Positions 41,247 through 50,257 are shown, counted from the first letter of the stretch. The stretch: DNA of 64,000 nt from Mycolicibacterium hodleri (GCF_025822245.1 NZ_JACKTL010000015.1:913-64912), one strand, 5' to 3'. Notes: generated by a model from the letters alone, not told the origin. Made by a program: numbers and translations.

Positions 41247-41648
41247 TCAGCTGGCGTTGAGGGGGGTGTCGTCGATGACGAATGCGTGCGGGTTGGCCGA
41301 GGCTTGCCGATCCAGCTCCTCGCGGGCCAGAACGGTCGGCTTGCGGTCGACGATCAGGCTCACCACGCGGGCGGCCTTGCCCAGGACGGGCACTCCGTCG
41401 TACTTGATCAGGCTCAGGGCCGCGGTGACCGCGAAGGCGAGCAGGAGCCCGGTTCCGAACACGGCGATCGCGTTATAGGGCAGCAGCCGGGTCGCGAAGA
41501 TGGTCGCGACGAGAGTCGCCGTGAACCCCACGATCTGCTCGATGGGGCGAGCGCCGCCGGGGAGTCTGCGCCCACCGGGGAGGCGTCCGACGTAGGTCCG
41601 GAAGCGTCGTCCTGAGGTGGCGACACGCACCCAGCGCACCCAGGTCAT
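41247..41648 (-). CDS. TcpE/PrgI-like conjugation membrane protein
   Basis: A 133-residue protein with two closely spaced membrane segments (about 42-60 and 64-82: VGFTATLVATIFATRLLPY, AIAVFGTGLLLAFAVTAAL) and a cytoplasmic tail. Size and position next to VirB4 match TcpE/VirB3-type proteins, which help VirB4 dock on the membrane. The ATG overlaps the stop of the upstream pilin-like gene. Confidence 0.65.
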   Translation of the reverse strand: MTWVRWVRVATSGRRFRTYVGRLPGGRRLPGGARPIEQIVGFTATLVATIFATRLLPYNAIAVFGTGLLLAFAVTAALSLIKYDGVPVLGKAARVVSLIVDRKPTVLAREELDRQASANPHAFVIDDTPLNAS

Positions 41649-41962
41649 GCGGCCGCCAGGTCGCCGGTCAGGTCGGTCGCCGCGGGCAGCAGCGGGGCCG
41701 GCGCGGGCATCGAGTAGCCGCCACCGCCGCCGATCTGCTCGCCGGTGTTGCTGCCGGCGCTGATCAGTGACGGGATCATGGCGAAGACGCCGGCGGCACC
41801 GGTGATTGCCAACGCCGAGACGGCGATCTTCACCGGATTGCGGCCCGCTTCGCCGAACAGGTTTCGGAAGAAGTAGAAGATTCCCCAGAGCAGCAGCAGC
41901 GTGCCGGCGCAGCCCACGGCGACGACGCGGATGTTCTCAAGGAGGACCTGGAGGTCGGTCAT
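41645..41962 (-). CDS. Pilin/VirB2-like or TcpD-like membrane protein
   Basis: A 105-residue protein with two hydrophobic segments (about 12-33 and 46-66), a Gly-rich stretch and a Pro/Ala tail. The layout and the position between TcpC and TcpE fit a small channel subunit (VirB2/TcpD-like). The ribosome site is AAAGGA. Confidence 0.55.
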   Translation of the reverse strand: MTDLQVLLENIRVVAVGCAGTLLLLWGIFYFFRNLFGEAGRNPVKIAVSALAITGAAGVFAMIPSLISAGSNTGEQIGGGGGYSMPAPAPLLPAATDLTGDLAAA

Positions 41963-41993
41963 TGGAGGGTTCCTTTCGATCTCGGTTGAGGGT

Positions 41994-42962
41994 TCAGCCG
42001 CGCGTCGGTGGTGGCGGCGGAGTCGTCGATGTGGAGGTGGTGGCGTTGTCGTCCTGCGGAGTGTCGGGCCGTGTCTGCAGCAGCGGCGCTGAGGCGATAG
42101 AGACCACCTGCCACTGACCCTCGACCGACCTGAGCGTCAGGGGGTAGGCGAGCTGGGTGAGGGTGTAGTTCTTGGTGCGCGCGGCCACGGTGATGTAGAC
42201 CTCGGCGGTGTCGGCGCCGCTGCCGTTGCCGCTGACGTTCGCGTCGATGGACACCGTGTCGACCTTGGCGTAGGGGGCCGGCTGGATTGGTTTGTCGGTG
42301 GCGTCGGCGGTGACGTAGCGCGCGAAATCGGCTCCGCCGGTCAAGTAGGAGCGGACGAATCCGGTGGCGGTCATCGCCAGGGGCGAATCCGCCGCGACGG
42401 TGTAGCGGTAGCCCAAACGGAAGTCGACGCCGACTCCGGGCCCGGCCACTTGCATCGGCAGCGCGGTAGCGCGCGGAGCACCGTCGAGCACGGTGATCGG
42501 CACGCGGTAGTAGGTCCGCTGCGGTGCTGTGGTGGTAGCTCCGTTGACCAGTCCGGAGATCGTCACTGTCCACAGGGCCACGCCGTCGCCGGTCGTGGTG
42601 ATCTGCTTGGCGAAGGCCACATCGGTGTCGGTGAACTGCCCGGCAATCGGCGGCAGCTTCACGTCCTTGAGCGTCACGTAGTGGGCGAGCTTTTGTTCGT
42701 CGCCCGCTTTCGCCGTGAGGTATGTGGTCACGTAATCGCGCGCAAAACCGGTGACAAGTGTGGACGCGGGCACTGAGGCGTTACCCGGTGTGGGGTCGCT
42801 CTGATCGGTGTCCGGCCACAGCGATGTGAGAAGAGAGATGACGGCGAAGAGCCCGCCGATGATGCCGAGGATATTGACGGAGCGGCTCAGGAGTAGGCCT
42901 CGATCGAGGGGCTTGACCAGCTCGTCGAAGTGCTTCCTTTGAGAGGGAAGTTTACCTGTCAC
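41994..42962 (-). CDS. TcpC-like conjugal transfer protein (VirB8-like)
   Basis: A 322-residue protein from GTG 42962. One N-terminal membrane segment (about 27-47, SVNILGIIGGLFAVISLLTSLW) precedes two NTF2/VirB8-like domains (about 70-180 and 195-300), each with the strand/helix pattern of TcpC (FARDYVTTYLTAKAGDEQ; FVRSYLTGGADFARYVTA). The Thr/Pro tail is exposed. It builds the periplasmic-side ring of the channel in Gram-positive T4SS. Confidence 0.8.
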   Translation of the reverse strand: MTGKLPSQRKHFDELVKPLDRGLLLSRSVNILGIIGGLFAVISLLTSLWPDTDQSDPTPGNASVPASTLVTGFARDYVTTYLTAKAGDEQKLAHYVTLKDVKLPPIAGQFTDTDVAFAKQITTTGDGVALWTVTISGLVNGATTTAPQRTYYRVPITVLDGAPRATALPMQVAGPGVGVDFRLGYRYTVAADSPLAMTATGFVRSYLTGGADFARYVTADATDKPIQPAPYAKVDTVSIDANVSGNGSGADTAEVYITVAARTKNYTLTQLAYPLTLRSVEGQWQVVSIASAPLLQTRPDTPQDDNATTSTSTTPPPPPTRG

Positions 42963-42968
42963 GGTAAA

Positions 42969-43202
42969 TCAGTCTCCCACAGTCCCGGCGCCATTCTCGG
43001 CGAGCGCACGGGTGAATGCGGCGTCCGCCTCAGGGCTTTCATCGACGATGAGTTTGAGCAGAGCGGCGCGCGCGTTCATGTCGAACGGATCGTCGTGCAG
43101 CTCGTCGCAGGCGATCTTGACGTCGCGTGAGTAGGCGCGCACTGCGGCGATCGCGGGGCTGATGTCGATGTTGCGCGAGCGAGCTGATGCGGAGGTCGCC
43201 AT
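42969..43202 (-). CDS. First gene of the conjugation operon, 77 aa
   Basis: MATSASARSRNIDISPAIAA...; a small helical, acidic protein. It starts the about 20-kb leftward operon: the 30-bp promoter-like element lies 54 bases upstream and the TcpC gene follows 6 bases downstream. Function unknown; it may be an early regulator. Confidence 0.6.
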   Translation of the reverse strand: MATSASARSRNIDISPAIAAVRAYSRDVKIACDELHDDPFDMNARAALLKLIVDESPEADAAFTRALAENGAGTVGD

Positions 43203-43255
43203 GGTTGGGTGTCCTTCTCGGAATGGGAGCGGGGCTGGGTGCCGCCTCTATCCGT

Positions 43256-43285
43256 GAAGTACCGGCCGCGGGTGCGGTTTCCGTC
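43256..43285 (-). promoter_or_regulatory. Bipartite promoter-like element of the T4SS operon (copy 3)
   Basis: GACGGAAAC, 13 bases, GGTACTTC on the minus strand, 54 bases before the first gene of the operon. Its arrangement is identical to copies 1 and 2 and near-identical to copy 4. Confidence 0.7.
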
Positions 43286-43964
43286 GCGCGCCGGGGCGTC
43301 GAATTTCGTTCCGGGCGTGAGCAGCTAACCCGCTATTGGGAATAGCGCGTCCCTAAGATGGGCACCCTGCTGCGTATCTGATTTGCTGAACCCCCCTTGA
43401 CAGGGGGGGTACGCTGGCCGTGCAGCGGAGCGATAAGGACAGCGTAGCCCACCCGAGGGAACGTAGCTGGCGCTATTTTCGCAGGTCAACCGTGTGAATG
43501 TGACCTCACAACCGTTGCCGATAACTTCCTCGCAGGTCGCGCACATGAATTGTGCGCGACCGCTCACGAGCCGCGCACAGGGCGCATGACCAGCTATCAG
43601 CAGAGCCGCGCACGTTCCGCGCACATGACGCGCACGACCGGGTGCACGCCGCCCGCTCATCGACGCGCACGCTGGGCGCACGTCCACCATCAGTGTGCTG
43701 TGAGCGTGAAATTCGGGCCCTGGATTTTCCGTCGCGTGAGAACTGGGAATTACGGTCGCGCACCCCTCAGGCATCCCATGCGCGCTGATCAGCGACGTGT
43801 GAGACCTCGTTTTGTGTCGTAGATCACATGCGTGAGAAGTTCTGCGGGGGCGCTTTCACGCCGTCGCTCACGTCGTAGCTGACGGTTAGCTCACAACTGG
43901 TTCCGAGGCTGTGGTCATCAGCTGCGCCGCACTGGCGCACCACGACTCCTTCAGGAGACTGGCG
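43286..43964. other. Non-coding control region with CGCGCAC repeats
   Basis: No gene is supported in these 680 bases. They hold a 7-bp stem (CGCTATT/AATAGCG, 43331-43347), a long inverted repeat at 43536-43560 and about eight CGCGCAC or GGCGCAC words clustered between 43539 and 43762. Lying between the divergent T4SS operon and the sigma gene, the region could be a regulator-binding array, an iteron origin or an oriT. Confidence 0.55.
43536..43560. repeat. Perfect inverted repeat, 9-bp arms
   Basis: GTCGCGCAC, loop ATGAATT, GTGCGCGAC. The inner 19 bases recur with one mismatch at 52551-52569 in the other large non-coding region. Confidence 0.8.
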
Positions 43965-44750
43965 ATGACCACTCAACCTCTTGCCCTCCCCCGCCCGGCC
44001 GCCGCGCTTCGTGAGCATGCGCTCCGCACTGCCGGCCTGCGCTCCCACCGCGCGCACGTCACCGACTGGCTGCGCGCCGTAGATGTCGTCAGCATCGAGC
44101 AACTCTTTGACGCGCTCGGTGGCCGGGACACCACATCGACGGCTCTGCTTCTTGCTGAGCATCGCCGCGGCGTCGGCCTGGCCGCGACCGTGCTGCTCGG
44201 AGCCAAGGCAGTGATGCTGTCCTCTGTTGCGCGGCACGCTCCCGGCGATTCCCTGGAGGAGCGCTTCCAGGTCACCGTTGATGCGTTCCTATCCCGTGCC
44301 TTGCCGGCGGTGAAGCCGACGCACAAGCACGCCGACGCGCAGCTGTACTGGATTACTTTGCGCACTGTCACGAAGCTGCATGAGGCGCCGCTGTGCTCCG
44401 CGGAGCCGTCGTTTGAAGATGTCGCCGGCGAGGATGTGCACGCCGAAGTTGACACCTACCTGACCGCCGATGTTCTCCTGGATTGGGCGCTGGCTCGCGG
44501 TGTTCTGGTCGAGCAGGATCACCGTGCTCTGAAGATCCGGTTTGGTGGTGACGCCGCACTGCCGGTGCGTGAAGTCGCGGCGGTGTTGGGTGTCACGGAG
44601 AACAAGCTGGAGTCGCGTCTGCGGCGCGCATTGACTCGACTGCGCGAGGCGGTGGAGTCAGATCGCGATGATCTGGATCGGGCCTGTGTTGAGGCGCGGT
44701 GGGGCCGCGTCGGCGCCGATGTGTTCGCCGGAACTGGTGCGGCCGCATGA
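43965..44750 (+). CDS. ECF-like sigma factor of the mobile element
   Basis: A 261-residue protein. A region-2-like helical part (about 60-135) precedes a clear sigma region-4 HTH: LPVREVAAVLGVTENKLESRLRRALTRLREA (about 200-230). ATG 43965 has a GGAG ribosome site, preferred over the frame start at 43911. The stop overlaps the ATG of the next gene, a single-pass membrane protein, as in ECF sigma/anti-sigma pairs. It is the best candidate for recognising the four GACGGAAWC-N13-GGTACTTC elements. Confidence 0.7.
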   Translation: MTTQPLALPRPAAALREHALRTAGLRSHRAHVTDWLRAVDVVSIEQLFDALGGRDTTSTALLLAEHRRGVGLAATVLLGAKAVMLSSVARHAPGDSLEERFQVTVDAFLSRALPAVKPTHKHADAQLYWITLRTVTKLHEAPLCSAEPSFEDVAGEDVHAEVDTYLTADVLLDWALARGVLVEQDHRALKIRFGGDAALPVREVAAVLGVTENKLESRLRRALTRLREAVESDRDDLDRACVEARWGRVGADVFAGTGAAA

Positions 44751-45994
44751 CCGGGTTCTCTGGGCCGGACGGGATAAAATTCCCCGACGCTGGTAACGCT
44801 CTCGACTCGGAGTGGCGTGCGGCTCCAGGCCCCGAAAGTGATGTCGATATGTCCGATCTGTATCACCGCCATGCAGACCAGATCGCCGATGACTTGCTCG
44901 CAGACCCGGAACTGTTCGAGGACGTGAGCGCTGAGTTCGCGTCGAACTCCGATGAAGGTTACGGCGAGTGGATGCCTAACACCGATGACGCCGATCTCGG
45001 TGCTGGCGCCGGGGAGTACGACGCGGCCTACGCGGCGTACGACGGTGATGATCGCCGCGATCGCGACCTCACCGATGAGGAGCAGTCCGATCTGGCCGAG
45101 CTGGGCCGCGTGATGACGGGTCCCGCCGATCACGGTCTGTTGACGGGAACCGGGCGGGGCGCCTACGTCCATCGCGACGATGACGACGTTGCAGTGCCTG
45201 ACCCGGGCGCTGGGGATGTCGATCTGGATGGCGGCAAGGACAAGCCGTGGTGGCAGTTCGGGTGGTTCGACGGGGGCCGGCGCTCGCATCGGCTCGGTGC
45301 GATCGCCGCCGCGGTGGTGGTTGTTCTGGTTGTGGTCGTCTTGGTCCTACCGAGTGGTGGAGAACAGCAATCGTCGACTACCGCATCAACGACGCCGGCG
45401 TACTCGGTGCCGACAATGACTGCGCAGCCGCCCTCCTCTCCGGCTCCGGCGGATCCCGGTGCATCGGCTGCTGACGGGCCCATCGGGATCAAGTCCGCCG
45501 CGAGTCGGTGCACTGCCGGGTCGACCGATCCGATGCAGGCCTTCGACACCGATGTGAACACCGCGTGGATGTGCGTGCCGGCATACGGAGTTCCCGGCAC
45601 GGTCCTGCGTGTGGAGTTCGACAACTGGTATGTCGTCACCGGTGTCTCCATCGTGCCCGGCTGGAACCGGGTCAATCCGGACGGCTCGGATGAGTGGCTG
45701 AAGCACAAGACCGCGGCGACCGTCGAGTACCAGTTCAACGATCCCGACGAGACGCGGCTGACGCAGCAGACCAAGAACTTGCGCGATGAAGTGGTCACGC
45801 CGGTGCAGCCGCCGGTTCTGGCGTCCGCGATGACCATCACGATCACCGAGTTCGGCACACCCACCGGTCCGGTTGCCGACACCACGACCATTCCCGGGCA
45901 AGGTGGTGTCATTGCCTCCGACACCCCCAAGACCGGTGACCTGAACGACTTCGCGGTGTCGTCGATCAGCATCATCGGCCACCGCGCCGCGTAG
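44747..45994 (+). CDS. Membrane sensor/anti-sigma candidate with discoidin-like domain
   Basis: A 415-residue protein coupled to the sigma gene by ATGA overlap. The acidic cytoplasmic part (1-185) contains DLYHRHADQIADDLLADPEL helices that could hold the sigma factor. One membrane span lies at about 187-206 (GAIAAAVVVVLVVVVLVLP). Outside are a Ser/Thr/Pro stalk and a discoidin/F5-8C-like beta domain (about 245-410: AFDTDVNTAWMC...GTVLRVEFDNWYVVTGVSIV). Such domains often bind glycans. No zinc (HxxxCxxC) anti-sigma motif is visible, so the anti-sigma role is inferred from position only. Confidence 0.6.
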   Translation: MTGFSGPDGIKFPDAGNALDSEWRAAPGPESDVDMSDLYHRHADQIADDLLADPELFEDVSAEFASNSDEGYGEWMPNTDDADLGAGAGEYDAAYAAYDGDDRRDRDLTDEEQSDLAELGRVMTGPADHGLLTGTGRGAYVHRDDDDVAVPDPGAGDVDLDGGKDKPWWQFGWFDGGRRSHRLGAIAAAVVVVLVVVVLVLPSGGEQQSSTTASTTPAYSVPTMTAQPPSSPAPADPGASAADGPIGIKSAASRCTAGSTDPMQAFDTDVNTAWMCVPAYGVPGTVLRVEFDNWYVVTGVSIVPGWNRVNPDGSDEWLKHKTAATVEYQFNDPDETRLTQQTKNLRDEVVTPVQPPVLASAMTITITEFGTPTGPVADTTTIPGQGGVIASDTPKTGDLNDFAVSSISIIGHRAA

Positions 45995-46035
45995 CCGTCG
46001 CGGGCCGTGTCGGCGGCCGGTTCTAGGGTCAAAGG

Positions 46036-46719
46036 ATGCGCCGCGCGTACGTCGAATCCCATGAGCCCTTCCCCCGAGCCCTCGCACAGGCTCTGCGATG
46101 GGCCGGTGACAGCGCCACCATCCACGCACCCGACACCCGCAGCATCGAGGAGAACCGCCTCCACGAGCTGGGGATCAGGGTGACGTCGCCGTCATCGAAG
46201 TCGCGGTTCTATGGCCGCCCGGAAGGCACGGTCGTTGCGACGTTCTTGAACCTTTCCGAGGTCCTGGAGGTCGAGCGCCGCGGCGGGATCGAGGGCCTGG
46301 TCGTTGTTTACGCGAACGGACCGTCACGCTTTCCTGGGGTGCCGCACCACGGCCCGTGGGTGACTGCTTTCAACCCCGAACACCTCGGTGGACGAGAGAT
46401 CGCGCCTATTGCGTCGGCGCCGGCAGCCCTGCGGGCGGCGATCCGTGATCTCACCGGGCTCGCGGTCGGTAACCAAGGCTTAATCGACAAGCGCGAGCGA
46501 TCGGAGGTCATCCACGCGCTGACCTACTTGCGCAGCCGCGGTTTTGAGCTCGATCCTGACGCGTTGATGGTGGAGGCGCTGCGCAACGAATGGGGCGGCA
46601 CCGGGCCCGAGGAACTGCGGCAGATCGCGCTCGATCTGAATAAGGGCAAGCAGCTCCAGTTCGACAAACGTCGGTTGCGCCCGGAGCGCCTCGACGAGTG
46701 GGCCGCCACCAAGAACTGA
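46036..46719 (+). CDS. Hypothetical protein, 227 aa
   Basis: A soluble alpha/beta protein (MRRAYVESHEPFPRALAQAL). The C-terminal third (ERSEVIHALTYLRSRGFELDPDALMVEALRNEWGG) looks helical and may bind nucleic acid. It sits 41 bases after the sensor gene in the same direction. Not recognised. Confidence 0.55.
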   Translation: MRRAYVESHEPFPRALAQALRWAGDSATIHAPDTRSIEENRLHELGIRVTSPSSKSRFYGRPEGTVVATFLNLSEVLEVERRGGIEGLVVVYANGPSRFPGVPHHGPWVTAFNPEHLGGREIAPIASAPAALRAAIRDLTGLAVGNQGLIDKRERSEVIHALTYLRSRGFELDPDALMVEALRNEWGGTGPEELRQIALDLNKGKQLQFDKRRLRPERLDEWAATKN

Positions 46720-46776
46720 GACGAACGGCCGCCCAGGCGACGGCGGGGTGTAGGGCGCGAAGCTGGAAGAATTGCC

Positions 46777-48591
46777 ATGGTGAACACCGCCGCCGGCATC
46801 GGTCCCGATGCCGCCCAGTGGTGGCGTTCCATTTGCGATTCGACGCAGACCCCAGTGCGGGAGCTGCTCGACGGTTTCGACCAGATCGCACCCTTGCCTG
46901 TGCCCTACGACTGGCTCCCTGGCCGCGCGGAGACGTTCTACGGCGACCGTTTCCAGGTGTGGTCCGATCTCGCGGACGAGACCATCGAGTCGTTGGTCAA
47001 CCGTCCGAAAGGTGGCATCGGGACCGTCCGGGCCATCCTGATCGCGGGGTGGGAGGCAGCTGCCCGCGCGCAGGCGATCTTGCCGCCCGACGTCGGGGCG
47101 GACGTCACCACAGCAGTGTCGCTGCTCGTCGATCGGCTGACCGATTACGACTACCAGCTGCTGGCAGCGCGGGGCTGGGCACTGCATCCCAAGACGGTGC
47201 CGGTGACCGCCGAGCAGCTCGGTGTCACCCAGATCAACGTGACCCGCAACCTCCCGCGGGCGTACGCCAGGTTCAAGAGTCTGCTCCCGGAGCCGTCGCA
47301 CGCAGTCATCACCGAGGGCGCCGAACAGCTGGGCCGGCTCCTTGGCACGTTGACGCGAAAGCCAGATGCCGAGGCGGCGCTACAGGGCTTCGGTGTGAAC
47401 CTGTCCGATGACGCCGGGCAGATCTTGCTGCACCTGGCGGGCCCGTACGCCGAGCGCAATGGTGGGTGGCTGGCGGTGACCACCACCGACATCGTGGACT
47501 CGGCGGTCGCGGTGATCGACGATGCGCTCACCCGCTGGGGTGCCCCCACCACCACAACGCTGACAACGAAGCTGGGCAGCTTGGGTATCGCGTCGGAGAC
47601 GGCACTCGAGTTCGTCGAAAGTCGACCAGGGCTGCGCCGCTTCGGCGAACAGTGGGTCAGGTGGGGTTCCACCGCCGCCGAGCTGGCCCAGGCGGCGCTG
47701 CACGTCTGCGGGGAGCCGATGTCACCGGCGGCGATCGCCGAGTTCACCGGTGCCCTTCACGCGGAGGCGGCAATACGCCAGGCGCTGCACGACAACTCCC
47801 GGTTCAGCCGCGCCACCCGCACCACCTGGGGTTTGAGGAGGTGGGGCCTCGACGAATACGGCGGATTGTTCACCGAGATCGCCGCGCGGATCGACGCGGC
47901 CGGCGGCTCCATCGCCACGTCGGACGTCATCGCTGACATCCTGGCCAACGTGCCGGACGTCAATGAAAGCTCCATCCGGAGCTACATGGGCGCCCCGGCC
48001 TTCGTCGTCGACAAGCGCACGGTGCGGCGGCGGACCGCCGCCGACGGGTGGCCCCCGGTGCCGGCGCTGAACTCCGTTCGCGGTGTCTTTCACCCCCGCC
48101 CGGATGAGTTTCGCATCGCGTATCCGGTGACCGCTGATCTGCTGCGCGGCTCGGGGCAGAAGCTGCACGCGGCCCCCGCGACCGCCCTCGGAGTGCATCC
48201 TGGCAGCGAGCGGACGTTCACCGGCACACCCTGCGACGTCACCGTGTACTGGAGGCTGTTCTCCGCCACCGGCGCCGGCGTGGGATCGCTGCGCGCGATC
48301 GCCACCGCGTTGGACGCCCAGCTCGCCGACACTCTGGTGTTCGCCTTCAACGTGCATGACTCCACCGTCGCCGTGCAGCGGGTCGCCAGAACCAACAGTG
48401 TGGACCGTCTGGCCGCACTGGTCGGCGGGCCAGTGGCACCGAGCCCACGCGCCGCTCTGGCGCGCGCGGTCGGCTGCGATCCCGACGAGCTGGACGGCTT
48501 GCTCCAGCGGCGCGGTGAGGCCGACCTACTCCCCCTGGCTGACCACACGTCATGCACAACGCCGGTCGCGGACCAGGAGGGGACCACCTAG
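46777..48591 (+). CDS. Large multi-HTH, sigma-like regulatory protein
   Basis: A 604-residue protein. The region VTAEQLGVTQINVTRNLPRAYARFKSLLPE (about 145-175) looks like sigma region 4. Several winged-helix-like segments follow (LAQAALHVCGEPMSPAAIAEFTG at about 310-332; GGSIATSDVIADILANVPDVNESSIRSYM at about 370-398, a HARE-like arrangement). It probably binds DNA as an element regulator. No enzymatic motif. It overlaps the convergent gene by 4 bases. Confidence 0.5.
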   Translation: MVNTAAGIGPDAAQWWRSICDSTQTPVRELLDGFDQIAPLPVPYDWLPGRAETFYGDRFQVWSDLADETIESLVNRPKGGIGTVRAILIAGWEAAARAQAILPPDVGADVTTAVSLLVDRLTDYDYQLLAARGWALHPKTVPVTAEQLGVTQINVTRNLPRAYARFKSLLPEPSHAVITEGAEQLGRLLGTLTRKPDAEAALQGFGVNLSDDAGQILLHLAGPYAERNGGWLAVTTTDIVDSAVAVIDDALTRWGAPTTTTLTTKLGSLGIASETALEFVESRPGLRRFGEQWVRWGSTAAELAQAALHVCGEPMSPAAIAEFTGALHAEAAIRQALHDNSRFSRATRTTWGLRRWGLDEYGGLFTEIAARIDAAGGSIATSDVIADILANVPDVNESSIRSYMGAPAFVVDKRTVRRRTAADGWPPVPALNSVRGVFHPRPDEFRIAYPVTADLLRGSGQKLHAAPATALGVHPGSERTFTGTPCDVTVYWRLFSATGAGVGSLRAIATALDAQLADTLVFAFNVHDSTVAVQRVARTNSVDRLAALVGGPVAPSPRAALARAVGCDPDELDGLLQRRGEADLLPLADHTSCTTPVADQEGTT

Positions 48592-49349
48592 TCGGCGGTC
48601 ACGCACCCCGTCGTAGCAGTCGGAGTGGGCGGAGCAGTGCCGGCGTCATTGGTGAAGAACACGTCGACCGCGACGCAACCGGCCTCTGGGGTGGCGATGA
48701 GGATCTTGCTGATCGGGTACTGGACCGCTTGCCCTGAGTTCGACTCCATTTCGTCGAGCCTGGTCGAAGTCTTGTCGCGGCGAATCACCACGTGAATGGT
48801 CCAGCCCTGCGGCACCGGCAGCATGACGTCGGGATCGCCATCCCAGGGCACCCATGCCCAGACCGCCGGCGGGCACTCCCGTTTGGAGTACTGGCGAAGA
48901 TGGATCTGGGCTATTGGCGTTCCGTCCGGGCCGATGACTTCTGGTTTGAGGCCCTCAACGGGCACGCTGGCCTCGACGCCGTGGCCGCAGTTGAGGACGT
49001 CCTTCGCGAACTTGCCATCCCATTCCTCCATGAGGCGCTGCGTGTCATTGGTGTGCGTGAGCACAAACGCAGCGACGCTGGCAATGGCGATGACTACGGA
49101 CAATCCAGCGAAGGTTGCCCCGCCGCGGGTGGGCTTCGACTTCATCGTCGGGCCACTGAACAGCCAGGCGCTGGCGGTAGCCACGATCGCCGCCGCTGTC
49201 AGGAGTAGGAGTACTCCGCGCAGCCAGCCGAAGGCCTGAATGAAGCCGTACGAGGCAGAGGCGAACCCGATCACGCCGGCGAAGATGCTGACGGCTTTCA
49301 CTGCGTCGCGCGACGGGCGATAGCGGTGGCGCCCGGGTGGTGACGTCAT
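48588..49349 (-). CDS. Membrane protein with DUF2690-like outer domain
   Basis: A 253-residue protein with three hydrophobic segments (about 20-36, 43-64, 80-99) and an outer domain containing HLRQYSKRECPPAVWAWVPW (about 151-170). This fits the DUF2690 pattern (YSxxCxAxWA) with paired Cys residues. Function unknown; probably a surface protein. Confidence 0.55.
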   Translation of the reverse strand: MTSPPGRHRYRPSRDAVKAVSIFAGVIGFASASYGFIQAFGWLRGVLLLLTAAAIVATASAWLFSGPTMKSKPTRGGATFAGLSVVIAIASVAAFVLTHTNDTQRLMEEWDGKFAKDVLNCGHGVEASVPVEGLKPEVIGPDGTPIAQIHLRQYSKRECPPAVWAWVPWDGDPDVMLPVPQGWTIHVVIRRDKTSTRLDEMESNSGQAVQYPISKILIATPEAGCVAVDVFFTNDAGTAPPTPTATTGCVTAD

Positions 49350-49463
49350 CTTTCGGTGGCCGCCGATTTCACAACGGCGCGCCCGACGCCGATCTCCGGA
49401 CCCCAGTTTCGCAGCACCTCACGCAGCCGTCGGCGCATTCGAACACATGTACGATCCTGAATT

Positions 49464-49718
49464 GTGAAGCTGCGCCGCACACGTCGAGGGTGGGCTGAGC
49501 CGCGGCCGACTTCCTGCCGACGATGCGGTCACCCCCTGGGCCCGTATCAGGTCCTAGTGGGCGTAGCTCACTGCGTTTGCGGGCACATGCATCGCACCCA
49601 TACGTGCTGCTCGTGTGACTTCGTGGCCTATCTCCCGCCGCTTGGCAGAAGATGCGAATTGCGCGAGATGGATGAGCGGCCCATGGAGCAGCCGGACGAC
49701 TCTTTCCGGGGAGAGTAG
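49464..49718 (+). CDS. Zinc-ribbon protein, 84 aa
   Basis: Two CxxC-type knuckles: CRRCGHPLG (about 18-26) and HCVCGH...HTCCSC (about 36-50). GTG start. No ribosome site, but TACGAT lies 8 bases upstream, which suits a leaderless transcript. The next gene starts directly after its TAG. Function unknown; it may bind DNA or RNA. Confidence 0.5.
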   Translation: MKLRRTRRGWAEPRPTSCRRCGHPLGPYQVLVGVAHCVCGHMHRTHTCCSCDFVAYLPPLGRRCELREMDERPMEQPDDSFRGE

Positions 49719-50063
49719 ATGGACCCGACCTTTGATCAGTGGGTCTCCTCGGCGACGTATCCCACGCTGTTCAAGGTGGATCGCCAGGTGTACGTCGACC
49801 TCACCCGGGTGTTCCCCGGCCTGGGAGACGTCACGCGGCGCCAGGACGAGCTGCCGCTGTGGGTGCGAGCGTGCGGTCTGCGCCTAGAGTTGCAGATCCC
49901 CGGCCGTCAACTCGCGTGGGTCCGCCGAGCGGACGGGGGATGGCTAGCGAACTGCGTTTGCTGGCCGGGGAGCGCCAACGGTCAATCTCGTCTGCGTATG
50001 CAGCTGTGGGTGGAGCCGCAGGCACTCACCCCGCTGAGGGGCCAGCCTGGCGGTCAGGCCTAG
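49719..50063 (+). CDS. Hypothetical protein, 114 aa
   Basis: MDPTFDQWVSSATYPTLFKV...; beta-rich with many Trp. It directly follows the zinc-ribbon gene with no gap, so they form one unit. The 194 bases after it, up to the convergent XRE gene, hold no clear gene. Confidence 0.5.
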   Translation: MDPTFDQWVSSATYPTLFKVDRQVYVDLTRVFPGLGDVTRRQDELPLWVRACGLRLELQIPGRQLAWVRRADGGWLANCVCWPGSANGQSRLRMQLWVEPQALTPLRGQPGGQA

Positions 50064-50257
50064 ACGGCCCCGGGTCAGTTCTCCGCCGGACGGCCATCGA
50101 CTACCCCGCTGCGGATTCAGTCGCTAGCGAGATTTCCCCGTGACGGTGAAGTTGGGAAAGTGAAAGAGCCTGTCCGTCATGCCTCGACACGGTTGCGGCG
50201 CGGCACGACGAAGTTGCGCGGAGCCTGACAGGCTCCGCGCGAGAGACGGGAGTGGCG

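Noticed and set aside
43536..43770. CRISPR array
   Set aside because: The CGCGCAC words are only 7 bases and irregularly spaced. No direct repeat of 23-40 bases with uniform spacers is present.
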